Below are positions 54,168-63,332 of a stretch of DNA of 64,000 nt, piece after piece. Both the position numbers and the translations under genes were made by a program. The DNA is from Pontibacter deserti (GTDB lineage: Bacteria > Bacteroidota > Bacteroidia > Cytophagales > Hymenobacteraceae), in assembly GCF_023630255.1 (NCBI RefSeq), contig NZ_JALPRS010000001.1, positions 2,294,001-2,358,000 of the forward strand. Direction: 5' to 3'. Under the pieces are notes generated by a model. That model did no database searches and was not told the DNA's origin. It saw only the letters and a program-made list of their open reading frames with translations. Positions within the stretch are counted from its first letter, which is position 1. The number at the start of each line of letters is the position of its first letter.

Positions 54168-56258
54168 TTACCAGATCTTCACACGGTTATCCTGAGCACG
54201 GAACATGTTATCTCCTTGTTTGCACTCAAAGGCCTCGTAGAACTGCGGCATGTTAGATACCGGGCCATTAGTTCTGAAGCGGCCAGGTGAGTGCGGGTCG
54301 GTCAATATCTGCTGGTTCTGGGCTTCGTCGCGCATATTCACACGCCATATCTGGGCCCATGCCAGGAAGAAACGCTGCTCTGGCGTAAAGCCTGCTATCA
54401 GACCTGGGTTCTTTTTCTGTAGTGCTTTCTGCAAAGCAGTGTAGGCAATGTTAAGACCACCAATATCTGCAATGTTTTCGCCCATTGTTAGTTTACCATT
54501 AACATGCAGGTTATCCAGTACGGTATAGGCACTGTATTGCTGGTCTACCATGGCAGCGCGGGCATTAAACTTCTCCAGATCCTCTTTGGTCCACCAGTCT
54601 TTCAGGTTACCGGCAAAATCATACTTAGCTCCCTGGTCATCGAAACCATGTGTCAATTCATGGCCGATTACTGCACCCATACCACCGTAGTTTACTGCAT
54701 CATCTGCTTTCGGGTCGAAGAACGGAGGCTGCAGAATACCAGCCGGGAACACGATCTCGTTCATGCTTGGGTTATAGTAGGCATTAACAGTTGGCGGAGA
54801 CATAAACCACTCTGTACGGTCTATAGGCTGACCAATTTTACCAATATTTTTACGGAAGGCGAACTGGCTGGCACGCATCATGTTGGCAGCATATGAGTCA
54901 CGGCTTATATCCAGCCCTTTGTATTCCTCCCATTTGTCCGGGTAACCGATTTTTACGGCAAAGGCATCTAGTTTTTCGAGTGCACGTTTTTTAGTTTCAT
55001 CACTCATCCAGTCCAGGTCACGCACATGTTCCTTAAATGCTTCCTGCAGGTTACTTACCATTTCCAGGGCTTTTTGCTTTGCCTCCGGCGAGAATGTTTT
55101 CTGGACATATAACTGGCCCAGTGCTTCGCCCATGGCATCATCAGTGGCACGCAGTGCACGTTTCCAGCGAGGCTGCATTTCTTTAGCACCATTCAGCACC
55201 TTACCATAAAAGTTAAAGTTCTCCTGCACAAACTCCTGGCTTAGGTATGGGGCAGAAGTGCGCGCTAAATGCCACTGTGTATAGGTTTTCCAGTCTGCTA
55301 CAGGTATACTTTTAAGCATGGAGTTAAGCTCTTTAAAGAAGGCAGGCTGGCCAACTATAACCTCTTTGGCAGTTTGTGCACCCATGCCGTTCAGTAGTTG
55401 CGTTACCTTCAGGTTGGGATTCAGTTTGGTAAACTCCTGCATGGTCATTTTGTTGTAGTTGGCATAAGGGTCGCGGAGTTCCACCCGGGTTCTGGATGCT
55501 TTTGCCAATCTTGTTTCGATGTCCATTACAGTTCTGGCTTTTTTCTGAGCAGTTGCTGCATCGCTACCCACTAACTGAAACATGTTTTGCAGGTGCTTCA
55601 GGTACTCAGTCCGGATGGTTTTAGAACGGTCGTCATCTTTCAGGTAATAATCGCGGTCAGGCAATCCCAAGCCGCCTTGTACCGCCCACAACGCATATTG
55701 TGTGCTGATCTTATCATCCTGGGTTACATACATCGTAAAGTAGCCACCCACTCCTTTGGTCTTCAGGTCAGCAACGGTTTTTACTAAATCATCTGTCGTT
55801 TTAATAGCTGCAATACGATCCATTTCCGGTTTTATCGGAGTCATACCTGCTTTGTTAACTGCCATAGAATCCATACCGGCTGCATAAAAATCACCAACCA
55901 GTTGCGCTGCAGAGCCTTTTGTAGCAGTAGTGTTAGACGCTGCTTCTGTTAACAGCTCCCGCAGTACAGCATTATTCTTTTCAGCCAGTTCGTTAAAGGA
56001 TCCCCAACGGCTCTCTGATGCTGGTATCGGGTTATTCTTTACCCAGCCGCCATTTGCAAACTGGTAAAAGTCTACGCATGGGTTTACGGTAGTGTCCAGG
56101 TTCGCCAGGTCCAGCCCCCGCCCCATGTTTACCTCTGTTGTACCGGCTGCGGTAGTAGTACTAGCAGCATCATCGGAAGTAGTGGTAGAAGAACTGCAAC
56201 CCGACAGCAGTAAGCCAGCAAGTGCAGCCGAAGAAAATAACAGGTGTCTATTTTTCAT
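54168..56258 (-). CDS. M13 (neprilysin/PepO-type) metallopeptidase lipoprotein
   Basis: A 696-residue lipoprotein: signal peptide with lipobox (LLLSGC), Thr/Ser linker, then the M13 fold. The zinc site is HELTH, in VIGHELTHGFDDQGAKYD, with ExxxD in GENIADIGGLNIAY, and the late GPVSNMPQFYEAFEC. It cleaves peptides up to about 40 residues. The ATG at 56258 starts the signal peptide; the frame is open to 56321 but without a start that fits. Confidence 0.92.
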   Translation of the reverse strand: MKNRHLLFSSAALAGLLLSGCSSSTTTSDDAASTTTAAGTTEVNMGRGLDLANLDTTVNPCVDFYQFANGGWVKNNPIPASESRWGSFNELAEKNNAVLRELLTEAASNTTATKGSAAQLVGDFYAAGMDSMAVNKAGMTPIKPEMDRIAAIKTTDDLVKTVADLKTKGVGGYFTMYVTQDDKISTQYALWAVQGGLGLPDRDYYLKDDDRSKTIRTEYLKHLQNMFQLVGSDAATAQKKARTVMDIETRLAKASRTRVELRDPYANYNKMTMQEFTKLNPNLKVTQLLNGMGAQTAKEVIVGQPAFFKELNSMLKSIPVADWKTYTQWHLARTSAPYLSQEFVQENFNFYGKVLNGAKEMQPRWKRALRATDDAMGEALGQLYVQKTFSPEAKQKALEMVSNLQEAFKEHVRDLDWMSDETKKRALEKLDAFAVKIGYPDKWEEYKGLDISRDSYAANMMRASQFAFRKNIGKIGQPIDRTEWFMSPPTVNAYYNPSMNEIVFPAGILQPPFFDPKADDAVNYGGMGAVIGHELTHGFDDQGAKYDFAGNLKDWWTKEDLEKFNARAAMVDQQYSAYTVLDNLHVNGKLTMGENIADIGGLNIAYTALQKALQKKNPGLIAGFTPEQRFFLAWAQIWRVNMRDEAQNQQILTDPHSPGRFRTNGPVSNMPQFYEAFECKQGDNMFRAQDNRVKIW

Positions 56259-56404
56259 AAGGCTATTGTTTGGTTTCAACTTCAGACAAGAAATTAAGCT
56301 AACACACAATGTATCAGACATAATACTGGATTTATAGTTTATAGTTACTTTACAGTTCTCTGATAAGGGAGAGGTTTGTTTAGCTATACTTCACATTAAA
56401 CACA

Positions 56405-56437
56405 AAACGCCCCGGCTAAAGTATAGCCGGGGCGTTT
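56405..56437 (-). terminator. Hairpin terminator of the S9 gene
   Basis: 14-bp perfect stem AAACGCCCCGGCTA / TAGCCGGGGCGTTT around loop AAGTA, so the top strand reads AAGTATA at the tip. Confidence 0.87.
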
Positions 56438-56455
56438 AAATAGTAAATTTTATAC

Positions 56456-58912
56456 TTACTGCACTTGTCGATTCTTCACGTAAGTGTTCAGCCAGGTATC
56501 CATTTCCCAAAGCATGTGCAGGATAGATTCTTTGGCTGCATAGCCGTGGCTTTCGTGTGGCAGAAAAACTAAGCGTGTTGTTGCACCGTGGCCTTTTAAG
56601 GCATTGTAGAAACGCTCGCTCTGGATCGGGAAAGTACCGGAGTTGTTGTCGGCCTCGCCATGAATAAGCAGGATTGGAGTTTTCACTTTATCTGCAAAAG
56701 AGAACGGCGACATTCTGAAGTATACTTCCGGAGCCTCCCAGTAAGAGCGTTCTTCCTGCTGGAAACCAAACGGTGTAAGTGTTCGATTGTAGGCACCACT
56801 GCGCGCAATACCAGCCGCAAACAGATTAGAATGTGCCAGTAGGTTTGCCGTCATGAAAGCGCCGTACGAGTGACCACCAACTGCAATACGCTTCGGATCA
56901 ACTACACCCATACTTACCACCTTATCGATGGCTGCTTTGGCGCTGGCTACTAACTGCTCGTTATAAGTGTCATTTGGCTGTGCATCACCTTCGCCAACTA
57001 TAGGCATATCCGTTCTATCCAATACGGCGTAACCTTGTGTTACCCAGAACAGTGGTGAGCCTGAACTGATGCGTGTAAACTCGTAAGGTGAGCTTTTTAC
57101 CTGGCCGGCTGTTGCTGCATTTTTAAATTCACGCGGGTAAGCCCACATCAGCATTGGCAGCGGCGCATCACCTTTTTTGTAATCTTTCGGCAAGTATAAT
57201 ACCGCATTCAGCTTCACACCATCGTTACGCTCATACTGCAACATTTCTTTCTGGACACCTTCCAGTTGCGGAGTCGGGTGCGGGAAAGCAGTTACCTGCG
57301 TCAGTTGCTTTTTGCCAAGATCACGCACAAAATAGTTAGGTGCATCTTTCTCAGATTCTCTTCTGGTGATGATCTGCTTTTTTTCCAGGTCGATGATATC
57401 TACCGGGCGCTCGTAGTAAGGCGCTTCAGAACGGAACAGGATGTTGGCTTTCTTAGACTTCAGGTTAAATTCGCTCAGGAACGGACGGTTACCTTCTGGC
57501 GAGCCACCTTCCGAGATCATATAAATGTGCTGCCCTTTTTTATCAGTTAGCAATACGCTGCGGCCATACTTGTTTTTGGTAAACACAGGCGAACCCGGAT
57601 CGTTGTAGCCATCCTCATAAGAACGCTCGATAAGTACAGTAGCTTTATTCGGCTTCGAAGGGTCAACCATACTTACACGCTCAGCACGGGTTTTCCACCA
57701 GCGTTCGTTTACTAATGCAAGGTTCTCGCCCCATTGCACGCCACGGTATCTATACTTGGTAGCAGCCAGTTTAGCAGGCTTTGCAGCAAATGGAGCATCC
57801 AAAGTATAAACGATGTCTCGTACTTCTACTTCTTTGTTCGCATCGCCGCCATCCTGCGCTTCTGCCCAGTACAGTGAGGCTGCTTTATCAGGACGCCAGC
57901 TATAACTGCGCGGGCCTTTCGCTACGGCATCAAACGCAATCGGAATATCTTCGGCTAATGGAAGTTGTGCCAGTTGCTTCACTACTTTGCCATCGCGGCT
58001 CCATACTTCCACGTTGTACGGAAAGTAGTAAGATGGTACCAGGTAAGAGTATGGCTTCTGAATTGTCTGCACAAGCAGGTATTGCCCATCCGGCGACACA
58101 TCTACACTTTTAACTATACCTGGTTTGCCAATTGGCTGTTGAGCGCCATCTACTGTTACCAGTTTCAGTTGGGTCTGCATGTAGTAGTCAAACAGCTGCT
58201 CGTCGTTACGGTTCTTTAGCAGATCCTGGTAAGTACGTGATGGCTTGGCTTTACCAATGTTCTGCTGAATTGTAGGGCCGGCAGGAGCCAGAGCAGGTTT
58301 AGGCATTTCGCCACGCTTCTCATCAACAAATTTTACTACCAGTGCTCTGCTATCCGATGTCCACTCGAACGGAGTACCACTGTAGGCATCGTTTATTTTT
58401 GCTTCAGTTAGCTTCTTTGCCTGTTTTGCAGAAATATCAGCAATCCATAACTCAATACCATTAGCCACTGTGTTAGTGAAAGCAATATACTTCTCGTCCG
58501 GAGACCATGTGACATAAGACAGTCGGGCATTTTTAGGTAACCCTGTGATCTGGCTTTCCTGACCACCTTTTACCTGCTTAATTTTAATGTTGCTGATAGA
58601 AGAAGTGCGGCTTTGCCCGTTGGTGGCAGGGTTAATGCGCAGGCCAGCCAGACGGCTTTCCGGTTGTGCCAGTTCCTCTATACTTGGGTAACCCGGGCGT
58701 TCCAGCAGCAACATCAGGTCGCCTTTAGCATTTATACTTACACCCGGCGTGGCAGGGGCATCAATAATATCGGCAATGGTTTGCGGAGGTCGCTGATAAG
58801 TCAGGTTCAGGTCCTGGTTGCCCTGCGCAAAAGCAACCGGAGCTTGGGCACCACCCAGCAGCAGCAGGCCCAGCAAAGCTATACCTGCAGTTTTGGTTTT
58901 GTAGAGGTTCAT
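56456..58912 (-). CDS. S9 family prolyl oligopeptidase/acylaminoacyl-peptidase-like enzyme
   Basis: An 818-residue secreted peptidase: signal peptide (cleavage near AFAQ), a beta-propeller (about 100-540) and the catalytic domain with GGHSYGAFMTANLL (the Ser nucleophile), LLIHGEADNNSGT and HESHGY (His). It cleaves short peptides outside the cytoplasm. Divergent from the M28 gene. Monocistronic. Confidence 0.88.
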   Translation of the reverse strand: MNLYKTKTAGIALLGLLLLGGAQAPVAFAQGNQDLNLTYQRPPQTIADIIDAPATPGVSINAKGDLMLLLERPGYPSIEELAQPESRLAGLRINPATNGQSRTSSISNIKIKQVKGGQESQITGLPKNARLSYVTWSPDEKYIAFTNTVANGIELWIADISAKQAKKLTEAKINDAYSGTPFEWTSDSRALVVKFVDEKRGEMPKPALAPAGPTIQQNIGKAKPSRTYQDLLKNRNDEQLFDYYMQTQLKLVTVDGAQQPIGKPGIVKSVDVSPDGQYLLVQTIQKPYSYLVPSYYFPYNVEVWSRDGKVVKQLAQLPLAEDIPIAFDAVAKGPRSYSWRPDKAASLYWAEAQDGGDANKEVEVRDIVYTLDAPFAAKPAKLAATKYRYRGVQWGENLALVNERWWKTRAERVSMVDPSKPNKATVLIERSYEDGYNDPGSPVFTKNKYGRSVLLTDKKGQHIYMISEGGSPEGNRPFLSEFNLKSKKANILFRSEAPYYERPVDIIDLEKKQIITRRESEKDAPNYFVRDLGKKQLTQVTAFPHPTPQLEGVQKEMLQYERNDGVKLNAVLYLPKDYKKGDAPLPMLMWAYPREFKNAATAGQVKSSPYEFTRISSGSPLFWVTQGYAVLDRTDMPIVGEGDAQPNDTYNEQLVASAKAAIDKVVSMGVVDPKRIAVGGHSYGAFMTANLLAHSNLFAAGIARSGAYNRTLTPFGFQQEERSYWEAPEVYFRMSPFSFADKVKTPILLIHGEADNNSGTFPIQSERFYNALKGHGATTRLVFLPHESHGYAAKESILHMLWEMDTWLNTYVKNRQVQ

Positions 58913-59153
58913 CTCAGATTAGATATTAGATTAGTTAGTTTGTACTTAGATGGAGTAATAAGTTAAAAGTTTAATCTAAAATAACCAGCTTTTGTTGTTT
59001 ATAAAAACTTCTGTTATACTCACCAATCTTTCCTATATTAGTCCTAAACTATACTTATATCCGATACTGACATTGAGCATATTAAACTATAAGTATAAAC
59101 CTTAGTCTATGCTTTAGCAATAGAATAAAACACTAATCTCTAACCCAACTAAC
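58913..59153. other. Divergent promoter region
   Basis: 240-bp AT-rich spacer between divergent S9 and M28 genes. I saw no perfect TAnnTTTG box; TATACTT/AACTATA words are frequent. Confidence 0.4.
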
Positions 59154-60698
59154 ATGAAAAAAACCTTACTAACCACCTTGCTGCTGCAGTGTGCTTTTGT
59201 GGCATTTGCCCAGCAAGAGCCTGTAGACCTGGACATGGTGCACCGTATTAAGCAGGAAGGCCTGAAGAACTCCAAAGTGATGGAGACTGCTTTTTACCTG
59301 ACCGATGTAAGCGGCTCGCGTTTATCAGGCTCTACTGGTTTACAGCGTGCTAACGAATGGTCTAAAAGCAAACTTACCGAATGGGGATTAAAGAATGCGC
59401 ACCTCGAAGAGTGGGGTACATTTGGTCGCGGCTGGGAATTCCAGAAATCATATGTAGCCATGACGGCCCCTTACTACCAGCACCTGATCGCAACACCAAA
59501 AGCCTGGACACCTGGCACAAACGGCGAACTAAAAGGCGAGGCTATACTTATAAAAGTTGAAAAAGAAGAAGACCTGCAACAGTATAAAGGTAAGCTGAAA
59601 GGCAAGATTATACTTACCCCACCAACCCGCGAAGCCATTACCTCTTTTGAGCCGGACGCCAAGCGCCACACTGAAGAAGACCTTAAGAAACTGGCTGCTA
59701 ACCCAGATGCTGAAAACAACCAGCGCAACAACCGTAACATGACCGACTGGCGCGCCATGATGCAGTTACGTGCTAAGGTTAATGAGTTTGTAATGGCCGA
59801 AGGTGCTGCGGCTATACTTAGCACACGTGGCGGTACGCATGGCACACACTTTACTACAAACGGTGCCCCTTATGCTGTAGACGCTAAGCCTGTTTTACCG
59901 GAAATGGAAATGGGCCTGGAAGATTATGGAAGATTAGTCCGTTTACTGGAAGCCGGTCAGAAAGTAGAGCTGGAAATGGAAACCGAAACCAAATTCCTGA
60001 CTGATAACCTGAAGGGCTTTAATGTAATTGCAGAAATACCTGGCACTGATAAAAAACTAAAAGACGAAGTGGTAATGCTGGGCGGCCACATCGACTCATG
60101 GCATGCCTCTACGGGCGCTACCGATAATGCGGCGGGTGTTGCTGTAATGATGGAAGCTGTGCGTATACTTAAGTCTTTAAATATCCAGCCGAAAAGAACT
60201 ATAAGAATTGCGCTTTGGGGCGGCGAAGAGCAGGGCTTACATGGTTCCCGTGGGTATGCCAAACAACATTTCGGAGACCCGGCAACTATGGCCCTGAAAA
60301 AGGAACATGAAAAGCTTTCAGCCTACTATAACCTGGACAACGGAACCGGTAAAATACGGGGCATTTACCTGCAGGGTAACGACATGGTACGCCCTATTTT
60401 TGAAGAATGGTTCAAGCCTTTCCACGATCTGGGTGCTAATACGATAACAATACGAAACACTGGCGGCACCGACCACCTGGCGTTTGATGCACTGGGCTTA
60501 CCGGGCTTCCAGTTTATTCAGGATGAGATTGAGTATGATACCCGCACGCACCATACCAATCAGGATAACTATGAACGTCTGCAGGCTGAAGACCTGAAAC
60601 AAGCATCGGTTATAGTTGCGTCTATAGTTTACCACACGGCTATGCGCGAGAAAAAGATGCCGCGCAAACCGCTGCCAAAACCAAGACCTACCACTTAA
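59154..60698 (+). CDS. M28 family aminopeptidase with PA domain
   Basis: A 514-residue secreted zinc aminopeptidase: signal peptide (cleavage near AFAQ), a PA-like insertion (about 110-270) and the M28 catalytic core. GGHIDSW supplies a His, TDNAAG the Asp, GGEEQGLHG the Glu-Glu pair, YNLDNG an Asp, and HHTNQD a His; all five metal-site elements are present. Removes N-terminal residues from peptides outside the cell membrane. ATG at 59154. Confidence 0.9.
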   Translation: MKKTLLTTLLLQCAFVAFAQQEPVDLDMVHRIKQEGLKNSKVMETAFYLTDVSGSRLSGSTGLQRANEWSKSKLTEWGLKNAHLEEWGTFGRGWEFQKSYVAMTAPYYQHLIATPKAWTPGTNGELKGEAILIKVEKEEDLQQYKGKLKGKIILTPPTREAITSFEPDAKRHTEEDLKKLAANPDAENNQRNNRNMTDWRAMMQLRAKVNEFVMAEGAAAILSTRGGTHGTHFTTNGAPYAVDAKPVLPEMEMGLEDYGRLVRLLEAGQKVELEMETETKFLTDNLKGFNVIAEIPGTDKKLKDEVVMLGGHIDSWHASTGATDNAAGVAVMMEAVRILKSLNIQPKRTIRIALWGGEEQGLHGSRGYAKQHFGDPATMALKKEHEKLSAYYNLDNGTGKIRGIYLQGNDMVRPIFEEWFKPFHDLGANTITIRNTGGTDHLAFDALGLPGFQFIQDEIEYDTRTHHTNQDNYERLQAEDLKQASVIVASIVYHTAMREKKMPRKPLPKPRPTT

Positions 60699-60708
60699 AC
60701 AACTATAA

Positions 60709-60738
60709 AAAGGCCTGAAACTATCATTTCAGGCCTTT
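60709..60738 (+). terminator. Hairpin terminator of the M28 gene
   Basis: 12-bp perfect stem AAAGGCCTGAAA / TTTCAGGCCTTT, 6-base loop. Confidence 0.86.
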
Positions 60739-60817
60739 GTTTTGCAACTAATAGCAACAGCTGGTTGTTGTATCTACACTGCACAAAACTGGTGTAGTAA
60801 AAAAACTTTTAGCAGGC

Positions 60818-61243
60818 ATGTTGCAAATTATTCATTCTGAAGAGTTAAAAACATCTACAGGAAAAACCTTTTTAAAGATCAAGTATAACTCAAATGAAAA
60901 CTGGATTTACACAGACTGGATTGGTTACCCAACTCCTGAAAATGTTGCAAAAGGGGCAATAGCCTATTTAGAGGCTATGCAGGCAAATAACCTGAACAGG
61001 GTACTGAATGATAACCGCAACCTTGTTGGCCGCTGGGATAATGCATTGGATTGGGTGGAGCAGGTCTGGTTACCTATAGCTATTAAAGCCGGGTTAAAAA
61101 GATTTGCACACATTACACACCAGGATTCACTTTCCTTTAAGGCTGCCTCTATAATGCAAAACCTGATCAGATCGCATATTGAAATGCGGGTGTTTACAGA
61201 CCCGGAGGCTGCAAAGCTTTGGCTACGGGAACATACCAACTAA
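60818..61243 (+). CDS. STAS-like single-domain protein (paralogue of 22859-23302)
   Basis: A 141-residue cytosolic protein related to the protein at 22859-23302. The shared core is LNDNRNLVGRWDNALDWVEQ and VWLPIAIKAGLKRFAHITHQ, with a late helix and FTDPEAAKLWLREH. Same STAS/SpoIIAA-like layout. A short inverted repeat (CTACAC/GTGTAG, 60775-60798) lies 20 bases before the start. Function unknown. Confidence 0.72.
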   Translation: MLQIIHSEELKTSTGKTFLKIKYNSNENWIYTDWIGYPTPENVAKGAIAYLEAMQANNLNRVLNDNRNLVGRWDNALDWVEQVWLPIAIKAGLKRFAHITHQDSLSFKAASIMQNLIRSHIEMRVFTDPEAAKLWLREHTN

Positions 61244-61314
61244 TTTATAGTTGGGTACCTGTTATCTTTTTATGCTTTATACTTGTATAAGGCAATTGTT
61301 ATAAAACTGAGCTG

Positions 61315-61593
61315 ATGAGTAAAAACTTCCAGACACCTGACAAAGTGGTTTATGTGTGCACCGGTAGCAAGTGCAAGAAAAAAGGTGGCAAAGAAAACGG
61401 GAAAGCACTTCGTAACCTGATAAAAGAAGCGGGGCTGAAGGGACGTGTGGAAGTTGTAAAAACCGAGTGTACTGACCGTTGCGATTTTGCTCCTGTTATG
61501 TGTTTTCAGCCGGATAATTACTGGATGCACCACGTTACCGAACAGCAGGCCGTGGAGGCTTTTAAAGAGCATATTTTAACTAAACCGGAATAA
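61315..61593 (+). CDS. Thioredoxin-like [2Fe-2S] ferredoxin
   Basis: A 92-residue protein with the four cluster cysteines: Cys15 and Cys20 (VCTGSKC) and Cys52 and Cys56 (ECTDRCDFAP), as in thioredoxin-fold [2Fe-2S] ferredoxins. Cytosolic electron carrier. Ends 12 bases before a 60-bp palindrome shared with the convergent ferritin gene. Confidence 0.88.
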   Translation: MSKNFQTPDKVVYVCTGSKCKKKGGKENGKALRNLIKEAGLKGRVEVVKTECTDRCDFAPVMCFQPDNYWMHHVTEQQAVEAFKEHILTKPE

Positions 61594-61604
61594 ACCGCAA
61601 CTAA

Positions 61605-61664
61605 AAACTGATAAACAAAAAAGCCTTTGGTGTGCACACCAAAGGCTTTTTTGTTTATCAGTTT
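61605..61664. terminator. 60-bp perfect palindrome, bidirectional terminator
   Basis: Two 30-base arms with no unpaired centre; every pair from 61605/61664 to 61634/61635 matches. It includes AAAAAAGCCTTTGG, so each strand ends in a T run. Lies between the convergent ferredoxin and ferritin genes. Confidence 0.9.
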
Positions 61665-61670
61665 ATATGA

Positions 61671-62201
61671 TTAATACGTATCGTCGTACTTTATTTTAGG
61701 TACACGCTTATCAATTTCATACTGACCGGTTCCCTCTTCGCCAATAATCTCAAACAGTTCCAGGGCACGACGGGCTACATACTCTTCTTCGATCTGCTCT
61801 TTCAGGAACCACTGCAGAAAGGTAAATGTCACATAATCTTTCGACTTCTGGCAACGATCAGCGATACGGTTAAATGATTGGGTTACCGCTATCTCCTGCT
61901 GCAGGGCCTGCTCAAACACACTTCTGAACGATTCGAACTCTATCTGCACATTGGTTACGTCCGGTGACACGGCACGACCACCCATATCTGACACATATTT
62001 AAACAAACGCAGCATGTGCTCACGCTCTTCATCAGACTGCTCTTTAAAGTAGCCAGCGCTAAAATCAAAGCCGTTACGGTCGCACCACGCACTCATGGCC
62101 AGGTACATGGCCGATGCGTCTGCTTCCATTTTTATCTGCTCGTTCAGCACTTTCTCAATTTCTTCTGTAAGGGATGTTCTTAGTCTCAGTAGGTCCTTCA
62201 T
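61671..62201 (-). CDS. Ferritin (bacterial non-haem type)
   Basis: A 176-residue ferritin: NEQIKMEADASAMYLAMSAW (helix A with ferroxidase Glu), SDEEREHMLRLFKYVSD (helix B, ExxH), and the late FLQWFLKEQIEEEYVARRAL (helices C/D, EExxxA). It oxidises Fe(II) and stores iron in a 24-subunit shell. Monocistronic. Possible Fur-like regulation cannot be shown from the sequence. Confidence 0.92.
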   Translation of the reverse strand: MKDLLRLRTSLTEEIEKVLNEQIKMEADASAMYLAMSAWCDRNGFDFSAGYFKEQSDEEREHMLRLFKYVSDMGGRAVSPDVTNVQIEFESFRSVFEQALQQEIAVTQSFNRIADRCQKSKDYVTFTFLQWFLKEQIEEEYVARRALELFEIIGEEGTGQYEIDKRVPKIKYDDTY

Positions 62202-62330
62202 AAAGTATAGGCTTGGTTATAATGTTGGATGTTTTCAGGTATAAAACATCTTTTATTCATACTTAATTTAAAGGATTATGTTCTGATTTAGAAGCCCCTG
62301 CGGCAAATATGGAAGCAGTCTAAATAAAAA

Positions 62331-62353
62331 AAGCACAGGTACTGCCTGTGCTT
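62331..62353 (-). terminator. Hairpin terminator
   Basis: AAGCACAGG/CCTGTGCTT, 9 bp, loop of 5; minus-strand T run follows. Confidence 0.75.
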
Positions 62354-62377
62354 ATAAGTATATGTGTTTAACTTATG

Positions 62378-62761
62378 TTATGCTACCTGCGCCTTCAGGC
62401 ATTCGTGGAGCATACTGTTCAGTTCAAGGGCAAATTTAGCGCCTCCCAACAGCTCTTTAAAAGTATAGATCTCAGGTAAGGTCAGTACATATAGTTTGTC
62501 ACATCCACAGACCGTTACCAGTTCATAATCGGAGCAGCGCTGAGTATTAACAGCCATATTACTAAGATCAATACTGTCTACTGCTTTTTTCAGACGAAGA
62601 AAAGTCTCTACTCTTAGCTCAGTTACTGATCCTGCAAAATCAATTATTAAGCGGTTGCGCTTGTTGCACTGGTATACAACACCTGCTTCAGTTGTAAAAA
62701 CTTCGTGCATGGCAGCGGAAATCTGCGTCTTCTCTCCTAACTTCACTTGCGGCTGATTCAT
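62378..62761 (-). CDS. Hypothetical protein, cytosolic
   Basis: A 127-residue protein with mixed alpha/beta layout: VFTTEAGVVYQCNKRNRLII, then helix ELRVETFLRLKKAVDSIDL, strands YELVTVCGCDKLYVLTLPE and a late helix FKELLGGAKFALELNSMLHE. Cysteines at GC and CNK are not paired in a recognisable motif. No family assigned. A strong promoter lies immediately upstream, so its mRNA may be almost leaderless. Confidence 0.68.
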   Translation of the reverse strand: MNQPQVKLGEKTQISAAMHEVFTTEAGVVYQCNKRNRLIIDFAGSVTELRVETFLRLKKAVDSIDLSNMAVNTQRCSDYELVTVCGCDKLYVLTLPEIYTFKELLGGAKFALELNSMLHECLKAQVA

Positions 62762-62768
62762 ATTGATA

Positions 62769-62800
62769 CAAATGTAAAGCCTATTTAGAATAAGTCCAAA
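62769..62800 (-). promoter_or_regulatory. Bacteroidota-type promoter (TTTG, 20 bp, TACATTTG)
   Basis: On the minus strand: TTTG at 62800-62797, 20-bp spacer, TACATTTG at 62776-62769. The box ends 7 bases before the ATG at 62761, so the transcript would have a leader of only a few bases. Confidence 0.6.
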
Positions 62801-62831
62801 TAAATTTAACTGATCTTTATCACCATATTAT

Positions 62832-63203
62832 ATGCAGACAATAGAGAAGATTAACCTTGCCGATAAGTTTAAGCAGATAGCTGATTTCTGGAACCCGCGT
62901 ATTGCAGGTGAGTTAAACGGACAGCAGGTAAAGCTGGCAAAATTTAAAGGTGAGTTCGATTGGCACCACCACGAGCACGAGGATGAATTTTTTCTGGTAG
63001 TTAGCGGCAGTTTTGAAATGCACCTGCGGGATAAAGTCATTACCCTGAATCCGGGCGAATTTATTGTTGTACCTCGTGGCGTTGAGCATAAACCTGTTGC
63101 ACCCGTTGAGGCAGAAGTACTTTTGTTTGAGCCTGCCACAACTATAAACACCGGCAACCTGCAAAACAGCGACCGCACCCGGCTTAATTTGGAGAGGTTG
63201 TAG
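62832..63203 (+). CDS. Cupin-2 domain protein
   Basis: A 123-residue single cupin: motif 1 HHHEHEDEFFLVVSGSFEMH (metal-binding histidines and glutamate) and motif 2 GEFIVVPRGVEHKP (the last His). Small cytosolic metal-binding protein; the reaction is unknown. ATG at 62832. Divergent from the hypothetical gene at 62378-62761, 70 bases apart. Confidence 0.85.
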   Translation: MQTIEKINLADKFKQIADFWNPRIAGELNGQQVKLAKFKGEFDWHHHEHEDEFFLVVSGSFEMHLRDKVITLNPGEFIVVPRGVEHKPVAPVEAEVLLFEPATTINTGNLQNSDRTRLNLERL

Positions 63204-63225
63204 TTTTAATGTTGGCGTTTACCTC

Positions 63226-63332
63226 ACCCCTCTCCTTTTAAAGAGGGCTCCTAGCCCCAAAACAGGAGAGGGAGTTTAATCCCATCCAAGGAAACTCCCT
63301 CCTTGAGGAGGGTAGGGAGGTGTTTTTATAGT
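63226..63332. repeat. Short G/C-rich inverted blocks before copy C
   Basis: Several blocks related to the CCCCTCC..GGAGGGG type, such as CTCCCTCCTTGAGGAGGG (63295-63312) and CCCTCTCC / GGAGAGGG. They sit directly beside the composite repeat at 63333-63868. Confidence 0.55.
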
